Source: Knoxdaviesia capensis
Taxonomy: Eukaryota > Ascomycota > Sordariomycetes > Microascales > Gondwanamycetaceae
Direction: 5' to 3'
Assembly (NCBI GenBank): GCA_001510575.1
Contig: LNGK01000005.1
Span: 620,001-684,000 of the forward strand
Length of the DNA stretch: 64,000 bases
The translations under genes were made by a program, and so were the position numbers. The number at the start of each line of letters is the position of its first letter. Position 1 is the stretch's first letter. Below are positions 24,479-33,991 of the stretch, in pieces. Below the pieces are notes generated by a model. It saw only the letters and a program-made list of their open reading frames with translations. It was not told the DNA's origin and did not search any database.

Positions 24479-25939
24479 ATGGCGGACCTTCTCTATGCTG
24501 CAACCACCAGCGGCCCGTCAGCCACATCCAACTCGAGTACACGCCGGCTCAGCGTATTCCAACCGGGACTCCCCGGTGTCCAGGAGTTCAAGAGCTGTGC
24601 ATCCGGGGTGAACTGCCTCGCGAGTAACAGCACACACACCTTCGCTGCGCAGAAGGACAAGGGCCAGGTGCAGGTGTACCGGCTGTTCAGCGCAGGCCAG
24701 CCGGACTTTGTGCCGTTCGGTGAGAAGATCACCTCGGTATGCTGTGTAGACGAGGTGCTGTGTCTCGGTACTCAGGAGGGGCGTTTGATATTGTGGGAGG
24801 TACGTGTTCAGGTGCTCCCTTTTCGTGGCTGTTTACGTGGCGAGCCTGCATGGTTGTTGTCTAGGCTCCTCAAGCCATCGGCGACACACCTGTTTCAACA
24901 GGCCGGCATATACCATTTGATATCTCACAGATACTGACGTTCTCTTCAGACATTCACTGGCCGGCAAATAACAACACCGCGCAGCCACGTGCAGGCAGTC
25001 ACATGCGTGACAGCCGGCCCGCACCACATCCTGTCCGGGTCTGAAGACTCCAACATTCACGTGTGGTCCACCGCGCAGCTGCTGGATTTCGACCCCGTGT
25101 CCGAGCCAGAACCCGCGCAGACGCTGTCAAACCACCGTGCTGCCATCACGTCGATCGCAGTGTCGCCTCGGTTCGGCACAGATGCGTCGCTGTGTGTGTC
25201 GGCCAGCCGCGACAAGACGTGCATCATTTGGAACTACCAGACCGGCGAAGCCCTCCGCACGCTGCTGTTCCCGGCGCCGGTGCTGTGCGTGAGATCCGAC
25301 AGCGCGTTCCGCGCGCTATATGCGTCGACGGAAGCCTGCCAACTGTACCAGGTCGATATGTACGGCGACAAGCCGCTGATCGGCCCGCGCAGCGGGGATC
25401 TGGCCGCTGCGGCGGTGGAGATCGGGAACGCCCTGGGCTCGGTTGCGGAGTCGGTGGGGCCGGCGGTCACCTTCGCCGTGCAGGACTCCGGCAGTGCGAT
25501 TCTGTCGGGCCACACGTCGGGCCGCATCATGGCATGGAGCATCGTTGGGGCGGACTCGCGCCCGACGCAGTGCGAGCAGCTGGCCGGTGCGGTGACCAAC
25601 GTCCTAGTGTTCGACAAGACCGCGTCCGCGGCAGCAGGCTCGCTCCCCCTGCGGCCCAAGATTGTCAAGCCGTCGCAGGCGCCCCGCAAGTACATGATTG
25701 CCACGCAGCTGGATGCCCGGCCCACGGAGTCTGCGCGATCCCAAAGCATGTTTAAACTACCAGGGTTCTCCAGAGAGGCCCTGGAGGATGCGGCGGCGAG
25801 TTTGCAGGCTTTGGCGAAGCAGTCGGCCGATGGTGTCAAGTCTGAGGCTGAGCTGCAGCAGGAGATCAAGGAGCTGTGGGAGATTGTTAATGAGCAGCGC
25901 CAGATGCTGGCGTCCTCGGGGGATGGCAATGGGGCGTGA
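24479..25939 (+). CDS. IPI3: IPI3/WDR18-like WD-repeat protein, Rix1 complex
   Basis: Ipi3 is a WD40 subunit of the Rix1-Ipi1-Ipi3 complex, needed for ITS2 processing and maturation of pre-60S ribosomes in the nucleus. Exons 24479-24799 and 24950-25939; the 150-bp intron (GTACGT...TTCAG) joins WE to TFTGRQITTP. Protein 436 aa. Seen: GVNCLASNSTHTFAAQ, then repeat-like segments LCLGTQEGRLILWE, HHILSGSEDSNIHVWS and LCVSASRDKTCIIWN, the characteristic Ipi3 pattern, and a C-terminal coiled helix rich in Gln/Glu (residues about 395-430) that matches the tail of fungal Ipi3. The start sits in CGCCATGGCG. It is shorter than yeast Ipi3 (about 555 aa) but close to filamentous-fungal versions, from memory. 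Confidence 0.85.
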
Positions 25940-26309
25940 GCGTTAGGCTAGATCTTATAATATGCCCTCTCCATGTTAGGTTGAAATTAAAAGTTATGAG
26001 TATCAATGTCTGAGGCTTGTCCCTTCGCTTACAAGCTGCTTCGATTCATCGGTCATCCAGCCGTCTGTTCAATGTTATGTTCCAGTAGATACCGGGCGGC
26101 ACCTAGCATCGGACCCTAAACTGTGTCAGCTCGAGACCATGAATAACCGAGAAGACAATGAATCACATGGATGATTCATGGCCTATTCATCGGCTGAACT
26201 GTAGACACATGAATCCGGACCAGAGCCTTGCGTCTCCGGTCAAGGTGTATTTAAACTGTCGTGCCCCCGAGTCTTGAACATACTGCGAGGGAAATCTCAC
26301 ACACTATAG
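25940..26309. other. Intergenic
   Basis: About 370 bp between IPI3 and the retropepsin-like frame. An A/T-rich IPI3 3' end (about 25960-26000) is followed by mixed sequence. Nothing else is seen. Confidence 0.5.
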
Positions 26310-26804
26310 AACGGGTATACCTACAGTGAATCCCGGAGTCTCAACTTTACTGGCGTTTTTGCTATGGAATACCTGGTCGAGGGGAAATTGAAGCCATTGA
26401 CGATGACATGCGCCGACGGTCGAGAGGTGGATACCGAGATGTACGTCGTGGTGGATATCGACGTCGCGGGAATCCTCTGCCCGGGCGTATGGGTGACGGT
26501 CCAAAAACACGAGAACCGCCAGACACGGCTGATTTTGGGCCAAACATGGTTGTGGGACGTGAATGCGAACATGGATATCCGGACAAACACGCCGCGCTTT
26601 GAAAAGAACGGCCTTCGCGCGACCGTCCGTGGCGGAATGATGGAATTCGCCACAAACCAGCGCCTGCTGATGCAGCCGGTGGATCCGACATCGTGCACAT
26701 TGGAGATCAGCATTGAGCCGATTGACGACAGCTCTGATAGCGACACGGAAGACTCTGGAGAAGAGGATTCGGTAGACTTATCAGACGAAGAGCCGGAAAA
26801 CTAG
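26310..26804 (+). CDS. Retropepsin-like orphan ORF, catalytic motif degraded
   Basis: Open frame of 164 codons from just after the stop at 26307-26309; the first Met is at 26364 (146 aa). The second half of a retroviral-type aspartic protease is recognisable. TCADGREV fits the flap strand, GVWVTVQ a core strand, LILGQTWLWDVNA the ILG-x-x-W/FL motif, and the frame ends in an acidic Ser/Asp/Glu tail. Upstream of the Met, in frame, SLNF followed by FA matches the residues that normally follow Asp-Ser/Thr-Gly in Ty3-type elements, but here the preceding residues are Glu-Ser-Arg, so the catalytic Asp and Gly are absent. A retrotransposon remnant or a captured, non-catalytic protein are both possible. 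Reverse transcriptase is not seen nearby. Confidence 0.4.
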   Translation, partial: NGYTYSESRSLNFTGVFAMEYLVEGKLKPLTMTCADGREVDTEMYVVVDIDVAGILCPGVWVTVQKHENRQTRLILGQTWLWDVNANMDIRTNTPRFEKNGLRATVRGGMMEFATNQRLLMQPVDPTSCTLEISIEPIDDSSDSDTEDSGEEDSVDLSDEEPEN

Positions 26805-27913
26805 AAGGTTCAGCTGAGACCGCCGGCTAGGCCCGGATACCCGGGCGGTCGCATCACCGGACCCGACGACCCGTGGACGGCCAGATCGAGTTTCTGCCGT
26901 GTCCCAGACTCAGTCCCTTGTCTAGGTCCAGAACATCATCTTCGCAGGCATAGACCTTTTTCGACTCCTTCACCGATTCCCACCGAGACATACTCTAAAA
27001 TTCACGACACAACTTATATGGTGGCCTCGCATAATGGACACTGAGACCCGCCTAGTACTGCAAATTTCATAGTTGGTTGCCAGGTCGCTCGACCGAGCGC
27101 ACTTAGACAACCAACACGGATTATTCGGTATCGGAATTATCTTTAAAGTCAAGCCGGCGGAAGAGCCGATCTTACAGATACCGATGCTCGGCGCCGGCGC
27201 CCTAGGAACCACGGTATCCCGTATGGTAACTACTCCTAGACTGGTTGCCGCCGAACGGAATTGGGTAGACACATACGCAATGGGTTTTCTCTGCTCCCCC
27301 TTTGCTGTTGTCGATTTTCGGGTGAGCCTCTTAACGGCATTACATGAGAAGGCATGCATTTCTCCCAGGATATTATATCTTCGCCCCATTCACCCACTTG
27401 TAGTACGCTGCTGTGTAGTCTGTACCAAGGAAGCAATGCCGATACGGACTTTTCTGGAAGATACTGATCTTAAATTCATCACTTCCTCATCTTATCATCT
27501 CTTTGGGAATTTCTCGCGGCGGTCTAGCCAAAGAATCATTTGGTGCGCAAAGCGATAGTGGTGGACTTCCTGGTGAAGAGTACTATGCCCAGTTAGATAG
27601 TAACTGAATCTAATATCTAAAGAATTCAAATAATCCCAACATTCTAACAATTCCGGTGATACTGATTCTAGAAGTTTCACTTTTGAAGACGTTCTTGTGA
27701 AGGGCATACTTAGGGTTACCGGGTATTCACTAGGGTTTGTCCCAGACGGTTTTTTGCCTTCACTTATCCGACATCACATCTCGGGGTTTTCTTCTCTCCC
27801 CGCCGCCTCTATCCATAAACTCACTTCTCTCATCCAACTTCTCCCGCCTTACTCTCAATTTTTTTCCCCTCAATTCTCCTCGCTCATCCGGACCAACCTC
27901 ACATTTCAGAAAC
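26805..27913. other. Intergenic: ISD11 upstream region
   Basis: About 1.1 kb. An open frame at 27073-27558 has no recognisable domain and unremarkable codon use. The last 200 bp before ISD11 carry two telobox-like motifs and a C/T-rich leader. Confidence 0.5.
27709..27738 (+). promoter_or_regulatory. Pair of telobox-like motifs upstream of ISD11
   Basis: CTTAGGGTTA at 27709-27718 and CTAGGGTTT at 27730-27738, same orientation, 176-205 bp before the ISD11 ATG. Binding by a telobox Myb factor is inferred. Confidence 0.45.
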
Positions 27914-28521
27914 ATGTCAGTCCAGACGGTATTACGGGGCGACGTTGCCCAGCAGGCAAAATCTCTGGTACGTTTCCGCGAGCTTGGTTAATCCGAACAT
28001 TTTCGGTCTATCTCCGTCGACCCAAGCCCGATTCACCCGCATGACTACGACATCGGCAACTCTTCGAAAATTCATCCTGCTTGGTCGCGGTTATTACTGC
28101 AGGTTTACTAATGCTTTTCCGGGTTGTGTTTTGCTTATAGTACCGCCAGCTCTTGCGACAGGGCGAGCAGTTCACGGCGTACAACTTCCGAGAGTACGCG
28201 AAACGGCGCACGCGCGATGCATTCCGGGAGCACCAGAACGAGCACGACCCGAAGCGCGTGCAGGAGCTCTTGAAAAACGGTGTCAAGGAGCTCGCTGTGA
28301 TGAAGGTACGTGGTTGGTAATCAACAAGTGCCGTTGGGTTCGGTCCCCGAATATCGGATCGCTTCGCTCCCGGCACCGCATCCCGTCAATCGGAATATTC
28401 AGTGTGGATTGCTAATGGAATCTTTTGCTATTCACAGAGACAAACGACTCTCAGCCAGTTCTACCAACAAGACCGCCTGGTCGTCGAGGCTGGCTCGGCG
28501 ACTCGCTCACACGGACGCTGA
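27914..28521 (+). CDS. ISD11: ISD11/LYRM4, LYR-motif partner of cysteine desulfurase
   Basis: Isd11 stabilises the mitochondrial cysteine desulfurase Nfs1 and, with acyl carrier protein, supports Fe-S cluster synthesis. Three exons: 27914-27967, 28141-28305 and 28438-28521; introns of 173 and 132 bp, GTACGT donors at both. Protein 100 aa, the usual size. The LYR motif is split by intron 1: Ser-Leu ends exon 1 and Tyr-Arg opens exon 2. Exon 2 has YNFREYAKRRTRDAFREH, the family signature, and GVKELAVMK. Exon 3 has RQTTLSQFYQQDRLVVE, the conserved C-terminal helix. No other reading reconstructs the family, so the model is firm although no single exon is longer than 55 codons. Confidence 0.93.
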
Positions 28522-29414
28522 TTGTCGGACCGGTGCTAGGGACAAGGGAGAAAGGCGAGAGGATATGAATGGGCGCTGGATCAGTTACCAGTGGCCGGCA
28601 TTTTCTTGTCTGGGAGAATGATGCGTCGCGCACAACCACTTCGATCAGCTCTTCCACCTGACGATCGAGCTCTCTTAGCGAATATCGCTTGGATACGCCT
28701 CCACCAGCCTTGACCTTCCTCTCTCTCGTCCATCGACTATGTACGAATAGTTGCTTGATAACGGGGTGTATCCTTCTTTTCTCTTCTCTGTTGATCGGGC
28801 TCGGCGCGAAGAAAAAAAAGCTTTGCGCTCAACGCCTGGAGGATAGCTCCGGTTACGATATACCTCTGAATTTCTTTTGTATTGGGCTGGAACAGCCAAC
28901 ACATATCTGTAAAATAGATCATTCCCATATGCCTTCCAGCTTCTTTTAAGTGAATTACGCCATTCTATTAACCTCAAATCGTGTCGCCGTCAGTCGCTGT
29001 TCGTCGTGTTCTCTCGGACCTCGTCAAACTGGGTTGGGTGACTAATGCGTATCACGTGATGCAATTGGCGCTTGTCAGGGTGAAGTTCGCGATGCAACTT
29101 TTGGGGTTTTTTCCTGCTTCAACACTTTTCGCTGTACAATATTCGCGACTTTCCAGCATCGAGCCACCAATCGCGAGCCCGAACAGCTCACAACGATAAG
29201 AGGGCGTATCTCCCCTCACAATTGATTCTCTGTTTATCGCAGACCTGCTGCGACAGCGATCTCACACTCTCTTCCCACAACACTCTCGGTCTCATCCAAC
29301 CTCCAGACACACTCGCTCAATCATTGTTTTGATTGCTACCCACCGCCCACAATACCATTGTCTCTCGCAATCGACTCGCAATTGAGGCCTCCATCGTTTA
29401 ATGAGTTTGCTGCC
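28522..29414. other. Intergenic
   Basis: About 890 bp holding the ISD11 3' end and the promoter of the next gene, with an E-box ATCACGTGAT at about 29053-29062 and a C/T-rich leader from 29210. No gene is seen. Confidence 0.55.
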
Positions 29415-31926
29415 ATGGCGCCGAACACTCCGCTGGCGACGGTGCGGTCGGTAAGTTGGTGATGGTTTCTTGCCGTCCGTCAAGCCGGTGGCTGGTTAAC
29501 TAACGCAAGAACAACTAGACGCGTCGCGCCAACCGTGCCGGATACGTCGAACATGACGATTTCGAAGGTGAATACGAACTGCGCATCTATTAGATTGATT
29601 ATCTTGCCCCCCTCGCTCTAGACTCTCGATCGATGGTTTCCCCGCACACTCGGAGCGGCTCCTTACTAACAGCCCGACCGCAGGCCTCCCCGTGCGACAA
29701 TGGCGCCAAGAATGGGTCAGCATCCAGCCGCCGTCGCAAGAAGAATCGCGCCGGATGAAAGACATCTGGGACATCGAACTGCCCTACGGAATGCCGCGCG
29801 ACTCGCACCTGCTCCCGCAGCACAGCCAGGAGCTGCTGCGCGCGGCGCGGTCCGGACGCCTGTACAAGCGCGCGCTGCCGCTCGACGACGACGACCACGA
29901 TGTCGACGGCATGCTGTCGGAGCGCGTCGACAAGAAGGAGGAAGACCCCAGCGAGGAGGGCTTCATGGTGAAGGCGTGGAAGCAGGTGCCCCGCAACGTT
30001 GAGGGCGAGCCGGTGTCGTTTCTCGCCAAGCGCCGCAAGAACACCGTCACCATCCCCAGCAAACAGATCATCGAAACCCCCGTGCTCAACGCCGTCACGC
30101 GCGTCACTGTGCGCAAGCTCGACGCCGCCGGAAACCCGTACACCCAGGAGGTCACCCTCACTGGCGACCAGCAGGTGACCGATGGCGAAATCATTGCGCG
30201 CCGCGTCGTCATGGCCCCGTCGGGCCCCAGCAGCGACTTCCCGGTCTCCCAGACCCCCATGCCGCCGTCAGCCCGGCGGCGGCCGCCTCCGCCCCGCAAG
30301 AGAGGCGGCAAGCACATCGGCCGTGGACGCCGAAAGAAGATCCTTCCGCTGCCCGCGACCAGTACTTCTGCTGCTGCTGCGGATCCCGGCGCGCCGGCTG
30401 GTCCGGCGGATCCTAACGCTGCTCCTGCACCCACTGGCGAAACTCCGTCAGCTGTAAGTCAATGAAGATATGAATGTAGAATCATGTCCCTAGTTCCATT
30501 TCTGATTGTTCCCATCCACATCCATCTGTAGCCCAAACCCGAAGGCGAAACCAACGATGCCGATATGGCCGATAACTCTGCGATGCTCTCGGACGACGAC
30601 GAGGAGGACGAAGGCGACGATGGCGATGACAACGGTCACGATGGAGACGAGGAGGGCGATACGGAAGCTATTGGTGAAGACACCACTCTGAATCTGACTA
30701 CTCAGGACAGCATCCTGGAGGATACCAAGCCTGTGGCGGCACAGGATGAAGATTCGGTCATGTTGGATGCGTCGGCTCCTGAGCCTGTGCCCGCGGCTGA
30801 AGCCGCTCCGGCAACCAAGACGGAGGAGAAGGCTGTTGTGGCGCCAGTTGAAGAGCCTTCCGTTACACCCACTTCTACTGATGCTGCCTCTGTGGCCGCT
30901 CCTCCCACCGAAACTCCCGACACCAAGCCTACTGAGCCGGAACCCGCGCCGGTCGAACCCGTCGGGGTTAAAGCGGAAGACACCAGTGACGACATCGTCA
31001 TGGAAGATGCCGCCGACTCGGCTCCTCCCGCCCCCGAGCCCGTGGCCGAAGCCCCTCACAAATCCCCCGCCCCGCCTCCGACGGAACCCGCCGAGTCAGA
31101 ACTACAGCCCGAACCCACGCCCGAGACCCAGGCGCCCGAGCCCCCCAAAGAGGCCACCCCCGCACCGGCTGTGATCGACGACAAGGAAGACAAAGAGATG
31201 ACAGATGCATCGCCGGTTCCAGAAACCCTTCCCGAGGCACCAGAGACCACAGAGATCGCAGAGACGGTGGCGCCCCCGCCGCCCCAAGCTGACGAAACCA
31301 AGGCTTCGACTGCCCTTCCAGAAAAGCCCGCGTCGCCCGATCAGGCAGGATCAGACGACGCCGTCGATCGCGAAGCTGAAGTGGAAGCGGGCTCGGATAA
31401 GCGCGCTCCTGAATCCGAGGAGCCTGTTCCTGCTCCTCCCGCCGCTCCTCCTGCTGCTGCTGTTGTTGAACTGCCTACCGTGGAGGAGATGCCCGCCGCG
31501 CCTGAAGTTGCCGCTCCGGAAGAAGCCGCTGCTGTCGAGCCTGCGTCTGCAGTGTCGGACGAGGGCCCGGACCTGCTGAGCGGGCTGACTGCCGAGCTAG
31601 ACCGCCAGGCTGATGGCGCGGAGCCTGAGGCGCAGGCCGTCAGCGCTGTCGAGGCTCCTGTGGCGGCGCCTGGCGAAACTACTGAGCCGGAGGCAGACAA
31701 GGTGGAGAGCGCTCCTGGTTCTGTGAAGGCCGAGGAGACTCCTGCTGCTGCGACTGAGACGGTGGCTGCGGAACCTGTTGAACCCGCTGCTGACACCAAG
31801 GTCGAGGAGCCGGCTGCGGAGGCCCCCAAGGCGGAGGAGAGCGAGCCTGCGCCGGCTGTTGAAACCCAGGAAGAGAAGCCTGCAGAACCTGCTGCTGCTG
31901 CCCCGAGTGATGCGCCCGCGGCGTAA
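29415..31926 (+). CDS. Fungal protein with conserved N-terminal block and long acidic Ala/Pro/Glu tail, unidentified
   Basis: Four exons: 29415-29450, 29519-29567, 29684-30453 and 30532-31926; introns of 68, 116 and 78 bp. Protein 749 aa. I cannot name the family with confidence. The N-terminal 250 residues look conserved: DDFEGLPVRQWRQEWV, MKDIWDIELPYGMPRDSHLLP and LLRAARSGRLYKR, then AWKQVPRNVEGEPVSFLAKRR and a segment TVRKLDAAGNPYTQEVTL. A basic patch RRRPPPPRKRGGKHIGRGRRKK (in pieces) near residue 230-250 looks like a nuclear localisation or DNA-contact signal. The rest is an Asp/Glu-rich stretch and then about 400 residues of Ala/Pro/Glu low complexity. Chromatin-complex subunits often look like this; that is inference. 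An out-of-frame ATG lies 14 nt upstream of the start. Confidence 0.8.
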
Positions 31927-32694
31927 TTGTCTGTTTGTATTCTCTCGTCTAGTTGTTGTTCCCTCTTTCTGTCGACACACACATATTCCCACTGTCGTGT
32001 TTGTTTCTAGCCAACCCTCTCAAGGTCCTCTCTGTGTTAGTATATGCGAGTAGCCGTCTGCCATGCTTGTTTTTGTCACTATTCATCCTCGTTTCAATGT
32101 TTGAGTCCCATTGTGCCCTGGTACGGAAGTTTTCATTACTTTTGAGTTCTATTTTCGGGGGTTTCATGTTGATGGTGGGTTGGAAAGAGTCACTCTCGTC
32201 GGATTTTATCTGTTTTCGCCCTCTTCTTTCCTACATATGATTCAAGATGGTTTCTATGAAAATTTTTAGTTTTATTTTTGTTCTCTGTATTGTACCAATG
32301 GCACGGCTTTTCTAAATCTGTATTTCAAGTACTCGCAACCCAAACATCTCTGTCATACAAAGAAAAGGAGATAAGAACAGATGAAAGTATCAAGTTGCTG
32401 GGTGGTAAAATATGCTAAATGAATGTTCGTGGTCAAAACTTGGCCCACCCGCTTCCCAAAAACGCCGGCTAAGAAAAAGGAAAAAAGAAAAAAAAAAAGG
32501 CAGAGACAAAAAGAAAAGAAGAATTCATAGCAGTGCATGATGGTACAAAACACAAACGAGTCTATCGCGTGTTCAGTGGTATCACGCAGAGCCAAAGCAT
32601 CGCGCTCCGTGGACCGCCGTCCCAATCAGCCCGTCTCGACTTCCTCAACACAAAAAGGGCTGGTTCTACACATCTCGCGTCCAGGAGACAGATT
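31927..32694. other. Intergenic: convergent 3' ends
   Basis: About 770 bp between two converging genes, T-rich then A-rich (poly-A run near 32480-32500). Consistent with two 3' UTRs; no gene. Confidence 0.55.
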
Positions 32695-33991
32695 CTATAT
32701 CATCACCAGGCAGGCCAGCACCGCGGCGGCGGCTATGGCCAGCAAAGACGGCTCAAGGGCCGGGCCGGCGGAAACTTGCTGGCCCTGCAGGCCCTCGGGC
32801 ACGACGGTAGCGGACGGCATCACGCGGGTGGTGAACGACAGGTCGCCGGCCGAGGTTGCGCCGGAGAAGGCCGGGAGCTGCGTGGTGCGGGAGACATCCG
32901 GGACCAGGTCGGGTGCGCCGGGGTTGAGCACGCTGTGTGTGGGGAGAAAACGGTTAGTGGGTTGCACAACAGGATATGATGTCTGTGGGCAGTGGTGCAA
33001 CTTACTTGTCGATAACGTGCATGACGCCGTTTGCAAGGATGATATCCGCCAGAATGACACGGGCCGAGTTGACGAACACCTGGCCGCCCTGCGAGCGGAC
33101 AGTGAACTGTCCGCCGTTGCCAGACCCGAAGCGCTGGCCGGCAGTGCCCGCAGCCGTCAAGTTCGCGGCGAACCGCGCCTGGCCGATCACCACATGGTAG
33201 CCCAGGACACTGGCCAGCTGCGCAGCCGTCAGGGTGCTAGCGATGGAGGCAATCGACTGGAAGGCCGAGTTGGCGGGGGCAAACACGGTGATCGACGCGG
33301 CGGTGTCAAGCTCACCAGCAATCCCCGCCAGGTCGATAGCACCGGCCAGCGCACTCAGTCCAGCCGACGCCGCAGCCTTCGACGGCAGGAGCGGCGTGGT
33401 CAGCACGGCGTCGATAACGTGGATGATGCCGCCGGTGAAGGCAATGTCCGGGACGGTGACGTTGGCGACCTGGCCCTGGCCGGACCGGACGACGGCGCGG
33501 GTGTTCGCGTTGGTCAGGGCGAGCTGGATGAGCTGGCCGGCGGAGCCGAGGGCGTCGGGCGCCACGTACAGGGTCTGGGCGGTGATCGGGGTCGGGGCGG
33601 CGGCGATCAGGGCGGACGACCGGAGCACGCCGCGGGCGACGTGGTACTGCAGCAGGGCGGCGGCGAGCACGGGGTCGGTGCCGCGGGCCACGGACGACGG
33701 GTCGGCGTTGACGAGGGCGCGGAAGGCGTCGTTGGTCGGCGCGAAGATGGTGATGTTGGAGGCGGCGGACAGGTCGGCGGCGAGTTTGGGCACGCGCGAG
33801 ATGACGTCTACGGGTCAGATGTTAGTGTATATCCTTCCGTGTAAGTGGGAGATAAGAAGACGTGTCTGCGTACCGATCAGCACACTGTGGGTGGCGTTGT
33901 TGGCGAGGAGGACGTCCATCAGTGACTGGGCTGAGGCGGAAGCAGCCAGTATAGCCACGGCCGCGCAGCAGAGGGATGTTAATGAACGCAT
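32695..33991 (-). CDS. GPI-anchored fasciclin (FAS1) domain protein
   Basis: Secreted, wall- or membrane-attached protein with two FAS1 adhesion domains. Exons 33991-33874, 33807-33006 and 32932-32695; introns of 66 and 73 bp. Protein 385 aa. Seen: signal peptide at residues 1-21 ending ASASA, first FAS1 domain about 23-165 (NITIFAPTNDAF, then IIHVIDAVL), second about 166-310 (ITVFAPANSAF, YHVVIG, VMHVIDNVLNP, the last across the second intron), a Ser/Thr-containing spacer, and a C-terminal hydrophobic tail (LLAIAAAAVLACLVMI) after small residues, as in a GPI signal. A TATA-like element lies about 135 bp upstream. Fungal FAS1 proteins are linked to adhesion and vacuole or wall integrity; the role here is unknown. 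Confidence 0.92.

Noticed and set aside
27073..27558. 161-codon plus-strand frame
   Set aside because: No recognisable motif, average codon use, and not continuous with the retropepsin-like frame.
32537..33844. 435-codon plus-strand frame
   Set aside because: Antisense shadow of the fasciclin gene.
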